Assembly: GCA_019347795.1 (NCBI GenBank)
Contig: JAHWKS010000272.1
Coordinates: 1 to 7,129 of the forward strand
Reading direction: 5' to 3'
Source: Planctomycetota bacterium
GTDB taxonomy: Bacteria > Planctomycetota > Planctomycetia > Pirellulales > Pirellulaceae
Length of the DNA stretch: 7,129 nt
In this document: in pieces, positions 1 to 6,759 of the stretch
Position numbering within the stretch: the first letter of the stretch is position 1
Layout of the letters: every line of letters starts with the position of its first letter
Translations under genes and position numbers: made by a program
Notes under the pieces: generated by a model
What the model was told of the DNA's origin: nothing
The model's database searches: none
What the model saw: the letters and a program-made list of their open reading frames with translations, nothing else

Positions 1-1348
1 GGATCACGGTCATCAGCCCGTGGACGCCCATGTGCCACATTTTGCGCATGCCCTGCACTTCGCGGCGGCTTTGGATCTTGTGCATCTCGTCCTCGGTCAT
101 CTCCATCCCCTGCATCTTCTGCGGATAGCCGGGAACGCGGAAGCCTTTGTCTTCATGCACGAAATCGACCCGCGGGCGTTTGCCCAACGTCATCTTGTAA
201 TCGCCTACGTCGCTTCCTTTGCGGATGCGCGGGCCGACCTGCCGGACCATGTGGTTCATCATGTGGTGAACCATATGGCAGTGGATCAGCCAGTCACCCG
301 GATTAAAGGCGATGAACTCGAGGTCCGTGGCTTGCGCGACGGCGATCAACTCGTTGTTGCGGGGAACCCATGCTTCCGAGGGAATGCGGGCGCCTTCGTG
401 CCCCGTGATCCAGAAGGTGTGCCCGTGCAGATGGATCGGGTGATGCTGCTGAGGGCTGAAGTTGAGAATCCGGATGCGAATGCGCTCGCCCAGCTTGCAC
501 ACCAGCGGCGTCGTGTACGGTCCGGAGCGGCCGTTGATCGTGTGCCAGTTGAAGTCCATCGCCATCGAGTCGGGAACCGTTTGCGCCTGGCTGATGTGGA
601 AATTCTGGAACATCAGTCCGAAGTCGCGATCGACCGGCGGATCCCACGCCGCGGCGGGATGAATGATAAAGAAGCCCGCCATGCCGAACGCTTCCTGCAT
701 CGGGAAGTGCGAATGATAGAAGAACGTGCCCGCCTGGTGCAGGTCGAATTCATAGGTGAACGTATCGCCGGGCATGATCGGATCTTGCGTCAGACCCGGC
801 ACGCCGTCCATTTCATTGGGAAGCTCAAAGCCGTGCCAGTGGATGGTGGTCGGCTCGGGCAGTTGGTTGTGAACCACTAGCCGCACTTTGTCCCCCTGCG
901 CGGCCTCGATCGTCGGACCGGGCATTGAGCCGTTGTAGCCGAAGAAGTCCATCCAGTTGTTGGGCAAAAGCTCGCGCCGCACGTGCTGACAGTAGATGTG
1001 ATACTCCTTGCGGCCATCGACCATCTTCCACGGAATTTTCCCGACGTCGGGCATCTCGAACGGCACGGGGGGCAGCCCCGTCCCGCGCAGGCCAGAGACG
1101 AGTTTTCCGAGGTAGTTGTCGCTGCCCACCGGGCCCCCATAGCTTGGGTGGGTGCGCGAGTAGCCTCGAAACCGCTCGGGCAGTTCCCGATTGCTCTCGA
1201 CGGCGCCTGGGGCGTTCGAGGGAGACGGCGGATCCGACGGTGTTTGCTCCTGGGCGGAGGCGCCCGACGCGCCGGCGGCGGCGAGCATGCCGGCCGTCAC
1301 TGCGGCGCCGTGCTTCAGAAACCTGCGGCGAGTGTTGTGCGATGCCAT
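1..1348 (-). CDS. Tat-exported two-domain multicopper oxidase (laccase-like), C-terminus cut by window edge
   Basis: The start at 1348 gives 449 codons before the gene leaves the window. The N-terminus carries a twin-arginine signal (T-R-R-R-F-L-K at residues 6-12, then an Ala/Gly-rich segment, likely cleavage after ASA at 32), so it should be exported folded to the periplasm or cell surface. All copper ligand motifs are visible: HWHG (170-173), YHSH (211-214), HPIHLHGH (303-310) and HCH-x3-H-x4-M (356-367). From family knowledge, type 1 ligands are H303, C357, H362 and M367, and the other eight His serve the trinuclear centre. Only 91 residues separate the HSH and HPIH motifs, too few for a middle domain, so this is a two-domain enzyme of the small-laccase kind with its type 1 site in the second domain. 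The reaction would be oxidation of phenols or metal ions coupled to reduction of O2 to water. The tail after about 410 is rich in Met and His. It lies 116 bp downstream of a TolC-type gene on the same strand, which suggests copper handling (inference). A GGAGG (1361-1365) sits 12 nt before the ATG, a rather long spacing. Confidence 0.93.
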   Translation of the reverse strand, partial: MASHNTRRRFLKHGAAVTAGMLAAAGASGASAQEQTPSDPPSPSNAPGAVESNRELPERFRGYSRTHPSYGGPVGSDNYLGKLVSGLRGTGLPPVPFEMPDVGKIPWKMVDGRKEYHIYCQHVRRELLPNNWMDFFGYNGSMPGPTIEAAQGDKVRLVVHNQLPEPTTIHWHGFELPNEMDGVPGLTQDPIMPGDTFTYEFDLHQAGTFFYHSHFPMQEAFGMAGFFIIHPAAAWDPPVDRDFGLMFQNFHISQAQTVPDSMAMDFNWHTINGRSGPYTTPLVCKLGERIRIRILNFSPQQHHPIHLHGHTFWITGHEGARIPSEAWVPRNNELIAVAQATDLEFIAFNPGDWLIHCHMVHHMMNHMVRQVGPRIRKGSDVGDYKMTLGKRPRVDFVHEDKGFRVPGYPQKMQGMEMTEDEMHKIQSRREVQGMRKMWHMGVHGLMTVI

Positions 1349-1464
1349 GACGCGCGTCGTCCTCCGGGTGGAATGAGATCCGGACCAGCAGAGTTTTGAT
1401 TGTAATCGCACGATCGAATGCGTGGCCTCCGACCATTCGGGGGCCGCTTCTTCTTCGGAGCCGA

Positions 1465-3093
1465 TCACCGCGGCTGCGGCACGGCGTCGATATGCGCCGG
1501 CGGAGTGGGCGCCAGCGGCGGCGCCAAGCCGTTGTGGAGTAAGTAACCCGCAATCAGCACTTCGGATTCCCGCCACGCGACGAGGTTTTGCACGTACGTG
1601 ATCTGCAGCAGATAGTAGTCCCGCTGGGCCTCCAGAACGATAGGCCACGCCACGCGATCGTCTTCGTAACTGTCCAGCAGCAACTCGTAGGCCTTGCGCG
1701 ATTCCGGCAAGATCACGTCTCGAAAGCTCTGGACGTGCTGCAGCGCCGTCAGGTACTGACGGTACTGCTGGGCCAACTGCCGGCGGAGAATCAGCTCTGT
1801 GCGGCGAATCTCTCCCTGCTGCCGCACCAGGTCGGCCTCGGCCTGCCGGATCGTGCCCTGGTTCCAGTCGTAGATCGGCAGCTCCACGAACACCTCGGCC
1901 ACGCCTACCGTGTCGGTCGCCTCGAAGTTATGCCCCACGCCTCCGCGCACGAAGATGTTGGGAACCGGCTCGACGATTTCCCGCTTCACGGTGATCTGGT
2001 CCGCCTGGAGCTTTGTGCGGGCCGCTCCCAACTCGGGGCTTTCGGCCATCAGCCGAGCCACGGCGTCATCCCAGGCGACCACGCTGAGCTCGCCCTCCAG
2101 CGGACCGGCGAGCATCGCAGGGGGCAACTCGACGCCGATCAGCGCCGTCAGCTCCTCCCACGCCGTGCGGTAATGGTTCTCCGCCATGAGCAGCTCCAGC
2201 CGCTGTTGCTGGAGCAGCACGTTCGCCTGATGCACCTCTGCCCGCGTCGCCTGGCCGACGTTGTACATTTCCCGGGCCGTCAGCAGGCGGTCCTCGGCGT
2301 TTTTGAGCAGTTCCTGGCGAATCCGCACGATCTCTTGCCGGCCCGCGGCGCGGAAGTAGTGAATCCGCACATCGTTGAGCACCCGGTACTGCTGGGCCAA
2401 CGCCAGCCACTCCGCCGTCTCGGTGCGGGCCAGGTATTTGGCCCGGCTCAGGTCCCGTTTGTGGGCGGTCACGATCTCTTGCTGAACAATCCCGCCCATG
2501 AACTCGCCGGGCCTGTCATTGACGTCGATTTGCTCCTGGACATAGTGCACAGTGGGATTCGGCCAGAGACCCGCCTGGATGGCGCGGCCCAAGGCGCCCT
2601 GAACCTCGGCCTGCGCCTGACGAAGCGTGGGATTATTCGCACACGCGAGGCTCTCCAGCGCGGCCAAGGTGACGAGCTCGCCATCCGGGAAGAAGCCGTC
2701 CGTCCGCTCTAAGAAGTGCAGGTCGTCCGGCACGGGAGGCGCGGGAGGCGGCGGAATGAAAACCTCTCCCACGCCTGGTGGCAACTCGCGCGGCGAGGCT
2801 TCGGCATTGCTGGGGAGGGAAGGCGATGGAACTCGGGGCAGACGTTGCGGACCATTGCGTCCGGGAAACTCCGGCGCCGCCGCCTCGGGCAGGGCGAATT
2901 GTACGGCCGCCACGGAGAAGCGCCCAACTGCTTCGGCGACTTCCGGTTCCCGCGACGCCGGCGCCGTCGTCGCAGCCTCTCGCGTCTGGGTCTCTGGCAG
3001 AGCGGCCACAGTCGGCGTTAATCGCGGTCCTGCATACCCCACGGCGGCGAACACGGCGGCAACGGGAAAGACAAACCATCGGCGGATCCTCAT
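1465..3093 (-). CDS. TolC/CzcC-family outer-membrane efflux protein with Pro-rich N-terminal extension
   Basis: This 542-residue protein is the outer-membrane channel type of tripartite efflux systems (TolC, CusC, CzcC). The frame is open upstream to 3264, but the start at 3093 is preferred: it has AAGGAAG seven bases upstream (3101-3107), begins a clean signal peptide (MRIRRWFVF..., cleavage near residue 22), and avoids overlap with the gene ending at 3200. No Cys follows the signal, so it is not a lipoprotein, unlike CusC. Residues 23-125 are low-complexity Pro/Ala/Glu, including a PPPPAPP stretch. The TolC domain runs from about 140 to 525 as two similar halves: the first has NNPTL (153-157), NPTV (179-182) and long helices with YNVGQATRAEV (277-287); the second has ELPIYDWNQG (404-413), matching the CzcC-type turn, and further coiled-coil helices. 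The tail is again Pro-rich. Its RND and membrane-fusion partners are not in the window. The neighbouring multicopper oxidase makes a heavy-metal or copper substrate plausible, not proven. Confidence 0.92.
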   Translation of the reverse strand: MRIRRWFVFPVAAVFAAVGYAGPRLTPTVAALPETQTREAATTAPASREPEVAEAVGRFSVAAVQFALPEAAAPEFPGRNGPQRLPRVPSPSLPSNAEASPRELPPGVGEVFIPPPPAPPVPDDLHFLERTDGFFPDGELVTLAALESLACANNPTLRQAQAEVQGALGRAIQAGLWPNPTVHYVQEQIDVNDRPGEFMGGIVQQEIVTAHKRDLSRAKYLARTETAEWLALAQQYRVLNDVRIHYFRAAGRQEIVRIRQELLKNAEDRLLTAREMYNVGQATRAEVHQANVLLQQQRLELLMAENHYRTAWEELTALIGVELPPAMLAGPLEGELSVVAWDDAVARLMAESPELGAARTKLQADQITVKREIVEPVPNIFVRGGVGHNFEATDTVGVAEVFVELPIYDWNQGTIRQAEADLVRQQGEIRRTELILRRQLAQQYRQYLTALQHVQSFRDVILPESRKAYELLLDSYEDDRVAWPIVLEAQRDYYLLQITYVQNLVAWRESEVLIAGYLLHNGLAPPLAPTPPAHIDAVPQPR

Positions 3094-3100
3094 GATCCAG

Positions 3101-3107
3101 CTTCCTT
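3101..3107 (-). promoter_or_regulatory. Ribosome binding site of the TolC-family gene
   Basis: AAGGAAG on the minus strand, seven bases before the ATG at 3093-3091. It decides the start codon against the longer open frame beginning at 3264. Confidence 0.7.
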
Positions 3108-3199
3108 GTTCGCGAGAATCCGACTTCACGATCCCATCTTCCGCCACGGCGCGCCTTGGACGCTGCAAGTGCGAAAACCCGGAGCCGAGTTGTGCATTG

Positions 3200-3622
3200 C
3201 TAATGCCCGGCGCGGCCGCTGTGGGAGCGGTGCTCCATCCGTTGGCGCGGCCTCGGAAGCGCATTGTGCGCTTGAATCCATCCCAATCCTAAGATCGCGC
3301 CTGGATTGCCGCAGGCGCCGCCCGGGCAGTCCCTAAACCCGTTAAACCAGTCATCGTTGTAAGGATATGTGCCGTAGTAGAGGTAGCCGCGCGGGCCGAA
3401 GCCGGGAAAACAGTACTTCGACGGCGCCGGCCCATAGCAATGAAGGCAATCCAGCGGCGGCAACACCGCATACGGGGGACGAGCCAAGACCGCGACATCG
3501 CTCGCCGCCTCGATCTCGACATTCTCAGCAGTCGGCTCCTGTGCTGTCCCGGTTGCAACGATAAGACCAAGCGGTGACGACGCCAGCAGCAGGCGGATCA
3601 GCCAGGTTTGGGGGCTTCTCAT
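3200..3622 (-). CDS. Small secreted Cys- and Tyr/Gly-rich protein of unknown function
   Basis: This gene encodes 140 residues that I do not recognise. The start at 3622 is set by a strong AGGAGG six bases upstream (3629-3634) and by a signal peptide that follows at once (hydrophobic 8-25, likely cleavage after GTAQ at 28); the frame is open further upstream but that part is Arg-rich and not protein-like. The mature protein has an acidic N-terminal stretch ([14 protein letters not shown]), then five Cys: a CxxC pair (59, 62), C71, and a second pair C99/C104. Between C71 and C99 lies an aromatic, Gly/Pro-rich segment with six Tyr, four Phe and one Trp. The C-terminus is basic with scattered His (119, 131, 134, 140). 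The Cys could form disulfides or bind metal. It leads the minus-strand cluster with the TolC-type channel and the multicopper oxidase, which suggests but does not show a role in metal handling at the envelope. Confidence 0.75.
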   Translation of the reverse strand: MRSPQTWLIRLLLASSPLGLIVATGTAQEPTAENVEIEAASDVAVLARPPYAVLPPLDCLHCYGPAPSKYCFPGFGPRGYLYYGTYPYNDDWFNGFRDCPGGACGNPGAILGLGWIQAHNALPRPRQRMEHRSHSGRAGH

Positions 3623-3628
3623 GGCTCT

Positions 3629-3634
3629 CCTCCT
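3629..3634 (-). promoter_or_regulatory. Strong Shine-Dalgarno of the small secreted gene
   Basis: AGGAGG within a longer purine run on the minus strand, six bases before the ATG at 3622-3620. It fixes the start and argues that this small frame is a real gene. Confidence 0.8.
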
Positions 3635-3642
3635 CTTACAAA

Positions 3643-3662
3643 GCCCGAGCGGTCGGTCGGGC
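3643..3662 (-). promoter_or_regulatory. GC-rich hairpin in the leader of the small secreted gene
   Basis: Read on the minus strand, GCCCGA - 8 nt - TCGGGC forms a perfect 6-bp stem followed directly by TTTGT and then by the ribosome binding site. It could be an attenuator-like or mRNA-protecting hairpin. The U run is short, so termination would be weak. The structure is visible; the role is inference. Confidence 0.4.
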
Positions 3663-3676
3663 GGCGAGGCGGCTTC

Positions 3677-3753
3677 TCTTCTCGTATCGTTTCTTGGAAG
3701 AAGGGGTCTTCGAGATATGCGCCGCCGACGGCTCAAACGATACATGAGGAAGA
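3677..3753. repeat. Long bulged inverted repeat enclosing two small hairpins
   Basis: GTATCGTTT (3684-3692) and AAACGATAC (3735-3743) are perfect complements. Outside them the pairing goes on as CTC (3681-3683) with GAG (3746-3748) after a 2-nt bulge, and TCTT (3677-3680) with AAGA (3750-3753) after a 1-nt bulge, 16 pairs in all. Inside the loop are GAAGA/TCTTC (3697-3701 with 3707-3711) and GCCG/CGGC (3721-3724 with 3729-3732). Together this resembles a three-way-junction RNA or a cruciform in the divergent intergenic region. Function unknown. Confidence 0.45.
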
Positions 3754-3793
3754 AGTGCGTCGAGAGGCAGAACGGCCGCATCTTCCTCGGCAT

Positions 3794-3814
3794 CCAGGTA
3801 TAATCGCTACCTGG
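3794..3814 (+). promoter_or_regulatory. Candidate promoter -10 box inside an operator-like palindrome
   Basis: CCAGGTA (3794-3800) and TACCTGG (3808-3814) form a perfect 7-bp inverted repeat with a 7-bp spacer. A consensus TATAAT (3799-3804) overlaps its left arm and spacer. This would start transcription near 3811, about 40 bases before the sulfatase/PhoD start codon. No good -35 hexamer is seen 16-18 bp upstream, which fits a promoter needing an activator or extra contacts. A dimeric repressor at this site would block the -10 box. The regulator is not identifiable from the window. Confidence 0.5.
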
Positions 3815-3850
3815 CGTCTAATTTCCCCGCACTCCAACGATTCGCTCACC

Positions 3851-6676
3851 ATGAATTTCCGCATCATGTCGTTCCTCGTGCTGTCGCTCCTTGCCGCGGC
3901 GTCCTTTGCCGCCGAGAAGCCGAATTTCATCGTCATCAATGTGGACGATCTGGGGTACGGCGATATTGGGCCGTTCGGCTCGGAGCTGAATCGCACGCCG
4001 CACCTGGATCAGATGGCGCAGCAGGGACGCAAGCTGACTTGCTTCTATGCGGCGCCGGTTTGCTCGCCGTCGCGAGCGTCCCTCATGACGGGGTGCTATC
4101 CGAAGCGGGCGCTCTCGATCCCGCATGTGCTCTTTCCTGGCAACGCGGTCGGGCTGGCGCCGGAGGAAATCACCGTCGCCGAGTTGCTCAAGGAGCAGGG
4201 CTACGCAACGGGCATCGTCGGCAAGTGGCACCTAGGCGATCAGCCCGACTTCCTGCCGCTCCAGCAAGGCTTCGACTACTATTACGGCCTCCCTTACTCC
4301 AATGACATGGGGCCTGCCGCCGACGGCGTGAAGAGCAACCTCGGGGCGCCATTGCCGAAATCCCGCAGCCCCGGCCAGCCGCCGCTCCCGCTGGTGCGCA
4401 ACAACACCGTGCTGCAGCGGGTGTTGGCAGAGGATCAGACCAAGCTCGTCGAGCGGTACACCCAAGAGGCGGTGAAGTTCATCTGGGACCATCACGAGGC
4501 GCCGTTCTTCCTCTACCTGCCGCATTCGGCCGTTCACTTCCCGCTCTACCCGGGCGAGGCGTTTCAGGGGAAGTCGAAGAATGGCTTGTTCGGCGACTGG
4601 GTGGAGGAAGTCGATTGGAGCGTGGGGCAAATCCTCGAGACGGTGCGGCAGTTGGACCTGGCCGACCGGACGCTGGCGATCTTCACCTCCGACAACGGCG
4701 GCGCGCCGCGGCACGGCGCCGTGAACGCGCCGCTGCGGGGAGGCAAAGGGAGCACCTGGGAAGGCGGGATGCGCGTGCCGACTATCGCCTGGTGGCCCGG
4801 GAAGATCCCCGCGGGATCCGAAACCGGAGAGGTCATGGGAATGATGGACGTCCTGCCGACGCTGGTCACGCTGGCCGGCGGATCGCTCCCGGCGGACCGT
4901 AAGCTCGACGGCGCCGACGTCTGGCCGTTACTGGCGGGTGAGACAAACGCTAACTCGCCGCACGACACCTTCTATTACTATCGCGGGCTCAAGCTGGAAG
5001 CCGTGCGGCATGGGCCGTGGAAGCTGCACCTGGGGAGCGGCGAGTTGTACAACCTGGAGGACGACATCGCGGAGTCGCAGAATGTGGCGGAGGAGAATCC
5101 GGATCTGGCCGAGCGGCTTCGAAAGCTCGCCTCGGACATGCAGGACGACCTGGGCGTGGAGGGCGTCGGCGACGGCTGCCGGCCGCTGGGAAGGGTCGAG
5201 GACGCGCAGCCGCTGATCGATCACGACGGCGACGTGCATCCGGGCTTCGAGCCGCCGGCGATTCACGCCGGCCAGGGCGTGATGGTCGGCGAAGTGACCG
5301 ACCACAGCGCTCTGGTGCAGGTGCGGCTGACGAAGTCGGAGACGCTCGTGGAGGGCGATGTCCCCGGCGCGGCGGGTGTCGTGGAGTTTGTGCTTCAGGC
5401 CGCCGACGGAGCAGGCAATGAAGAGGCCGAGCGGCAAAGCGTCGAAGCAACCGCCGAGCGGGACTTCATCGCCCGCGCATCGTTCAAGGATCTCTCGCCG
5501 AGCACGGAGTACATCTGCAAGACGCGGATCGGTCCCAGCCGCGGTGACCTACGTCCCGGCCCCGAGGCCCGCTTCACAACGCATCCCGGCCGCGACGCCG
5601 CGGAACCGGTGAAGTTCGTGGTGGTGACCGGCATGAACTACGCCAAGTTCCACGGCGACCGCCGCATCGACCGCCGCCAGCACGTCCTTCAAAACAACAC
5701 CGAGCTGGCGCCGCCGTACGCCGGGCCGGACAAGCATCTTGGCTATCCCGCGCTGGAGACGCTTCGCAAACTGCGGCCGGACTTCTTCGTCGGCACAGGA
5801 GACAACGTCTATTACGACACGCCCACCGATCCGCGGGCGAAAACCGCCGCCGAGATGCGCCGCAAATGGCACGAGCAGTTCGTGCAGCCGCGGTACCGGA
5901 GGCTGTTCGCCGTGGTTCCCACGTATTGGGAGATCGACGATCACGACTATCGCGTGGACGACTGCGACAACACCGGCGACTACGAGCCCTCGCCGGAGCT
6001 CGGCCGGCGGATGATGCTCGAGCAGTTGCCCTACGGCGAGCAAGGGGACGACCAGACGAAGACCTATCGCACGCACCGCGTAAGCCGCGACCTGCAAATC
6101 TGGCTGACGGAGAACCGGCTCTATCGCAGTCCCAACGCGATGCCCGACGGGCCGGAGAAGTCGATCTGGGGGGAGGAGCAGAAGGCGTGGCTGATGCGGA
6201 CGCTCAAGGAGAGCGACGCCGCGTTCAAGATTCTCATCTCCCCCACGCCCATGATCGGCCCGGACGATTTGCGGAAGACCGACAACCACTCCGACATCGG
6301 CGGCTTTCAGCACGAGCGGGACGCCTTCTTCGCCTGGCTGCATGAGACCGGCATCGCCGACGACGGCTTTTACCTGATGTGCGGCGACCGCCACTGGCAG
6401 TATCACTCGATCTTCCAGGGGATCGAAGAGTTCTCCTGCGGCGCCCTGGTGGATGAGAACTCCCGGCTGGGGCGCAAGCCGGGCGATCCCAAGTCCACCG
6501 ATCCCGAAGGGCTGGTCGAGCAGCCGTACTATCAGACTCCTGCATCCGGCGGGTTCTTGATGGTCCACGTCGCCCCGGCCGCCGACGGGAAACCGGCGTC
6601 CCTCACCTTCGAGTTCTGCGACGAGTTCGGCAAGCCGCTCTACACGCACCGTAAGACGGCCGGCGGCGGGCGGTGA
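3851..6676 (+). CDS. Secreted fusion of a formylglycine sulfatase and a PhoD-like metallophosphatase
   Basis: This 941-residue protein starts at 3851, where a signal peptide begins (hydrophobic 8-20, cleavage near ASFA/A-EKP); the frame is open back to 3608 but that part is not protein-like. No clear Shine-Dalgarno is seen, and a second ATG at 3866 is possible. Residues about 23-435 are a complete sulfatase: metal-site VDDLGYGD (31-38), formylglycine motif CSPSR (71-75, C71 the residue matured) followed by ASLMTG, GKWHLG (124-129), PHSAVHF (224-230), SDNGG (280-284) and [11 protein letters not shown] (296-306). A linker (436-470) leads to a PhoD_N-like beta domain (about 475-580) and a PhoD-like catalytic domain (about 586-930) with GTGDNVYYD (648-656), EIDDHDY (694-700) and [10 protein letters not shown] (844-853). 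It should cleave sulfate esters and, separately, phosphate mono- or diesters outside the cytoplasm; substrates are unknown. The Ser-Cys usual at the start of PhoD is replaced by T-G-M (593-595). Confidence 0.93.
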   Translation: MNFRIMSFLVLSLLAAASFAAEKPNFIVINVDDLGYGDIGPFGSELNRTPHLDQMAQQGRKLTCFYAAPVCSPSRASLMTGCYPKRALSIPHVLFPGNAVGLAPEEITVAELLKEQGYATGIVGKWHLGDQPDFLPLQQGFDYYYGLPYSNDMGPAADGVKSNLGAPLPKSRSPGQPPLPLVRNNTVLQRVLAEDQTKLVERYTQEAVKFIWDHHEAPFFLYLPHSAVHFPLYPGEAFQGKSKNGLFGDWVEEVDWSVGQILETVRQLDLADRTLAIFTSDNGGAPRHGAVNAPLRGGKGSTWEGGMRVPTIAWWPGKIPAGSETGEVMGMMDVLPTLVTLAGGSLPADRKLDGADVWPLLAGETNANSPHDTFYYYRGLKLEAVRHGPWKLHLGSGELYNLEDDIAESQNVAEENPDLAERLRKLASDMQDDLGVEGVGDGCRPLGRVEDAQPLIDHDGDVHPGFEPPAIHAGQGVMVGEVTDHSALVQVRLTKSETLVEGDVPGAAGVVEFVLQAADGAGNEEAERQSVEATAERDFIARASFKDLSPSTEYICKTRIGPSRGDLRPGPEARFTTHPGRDAAEPVKFVVVTGMNYAKFHGDRRIDRRQHVLQNNTELAPPYAGPDKHLGYPALETLRKLRPDFFVGTGDNVYYDTPTDPRAKTAAEMRRKWHEQFVQPRYRRLFAVVPTYWEIDDHDYRVDDCDNTGDYEPSPELGRRMMLEQLPYGEQGDDQTKTYRTHRVSRDLQIWLTENRLYRSPNAMPDGPEKSIWGEEQKAWLMRTLKESDAAFKILISPTPMIGPDDLRKTDNHSDIGGFQHERDAFFAWLHETGIADDGFYLMCGDRHWQYHSIFQGIEEFSCGALVDENSRLGRKPGDPKSTDPEGLVEQPYYQTPASGGFLMVHVAPAADGKPASLTFEFCDEFGKPLYTHRKTAGGGR

Positions 6677-6707
6677 GTCTTCGCCGCGTTGCGATCGCGG
6701 ACGACTC
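6677..6707 (+). terminator. Weak hairpin after the sulfatase/PhoD stop codon
   Basis: CCGCG (6684-6688) pairs with CGCGG (6696-6700) around a 7-nt loop, with partial outer pairing. No run of T follows, so a role as intrinsic terminator is doubtful. It overlaps the -35 region of the candidate promoter for the next gene. Confidence 0.2.
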
Positions 6708-6718
6708 TTCGATATAGT
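6689..6718 (+). promoter_or_regulatory. Candidate sigma-70 type promoter for the cytochrome-domain gene
   Basis: TTGCGA (6689-6694) and TATAGT (6713-6718) are separated by 18 bp and would start transcription near 6725, about 35 bases before the TTG start codon. Each box differs from consensus in one or two bases. If real, the cytochrome gene can be transcribed independently of the sulfatase gene. Confidence 0.4.
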
Positions 6719-6748
6719 GGTGAAGTCTGGTGTAAACCGCGTCTGAAC

Positions 6749-6753
6749 GGAGG
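6749..6753 (+). promoter_or_regulatory. Ribosome binding site deciding the TTG start
   Basis: GGAGG, six bases before TTG at 6760-6762. An in-frame TAA at 6733-6735 excludes any upstream start, so the TTG is the best-supported initiation codon. Confidence 0.75.
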
Positions 6754-6759
6754 ATAAAC

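Noticed and set aside
20..880. Plus-strand open frame of 286 codons opposite the multicopper oxidase
   Set aside because: It is the complement of a gene with all copper motifs; its His-rich, Val/Leu/Arg-rich translation has no signal or motif. It is a high-G+C shadow frame.
1399..1404. Possible minus-strand -10 box (TACAAT) before the multicopper oxidase
   Set aside because: No acceptable -35 box at 16-18 bp; too little to call a promoter in the 116-bp gap, which otherwise shows only a short ATCG/CGAT inverted repeat.
1588..2712. Plus-strand open frame of 374 codons opposite the TolC gene
   Set aside because: It lies wholly antisense to a clear TolC-family protein and shows no family motif or ribosome binding site that I can see.
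3094..3264. Longer N-terminus for the TolC gene
   Set aside because: It would put an Arg/Ser-rich leader before a perfect signal peptide, overlap the small secreted gene and ignore the good ribosome binding site at 3101-3107.
3623..3793. Longer N-terminus for the small secreted protein
   Set aside because: The added 57 residues are Arg-rich and would displace the signal peptide; AGGAGG at 3629-3634 supports the start at 3622.
3608..3850. Longer N-terminus for the sulfatase/PhoD protein
   Set aside because: The added 81 residues are not protein-like, cross the candidate promoter and divergent regulatory region, and would bury the signal peptide.
5150..5290. Frameshift or assembly join making the sulfatase/PhoD fusion
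   Set aside because: Reading frame and codon use run smoothly through the linker, and its sequence looks like a natural extension of the sulfatase C-terminus, so I take the fusion as real.
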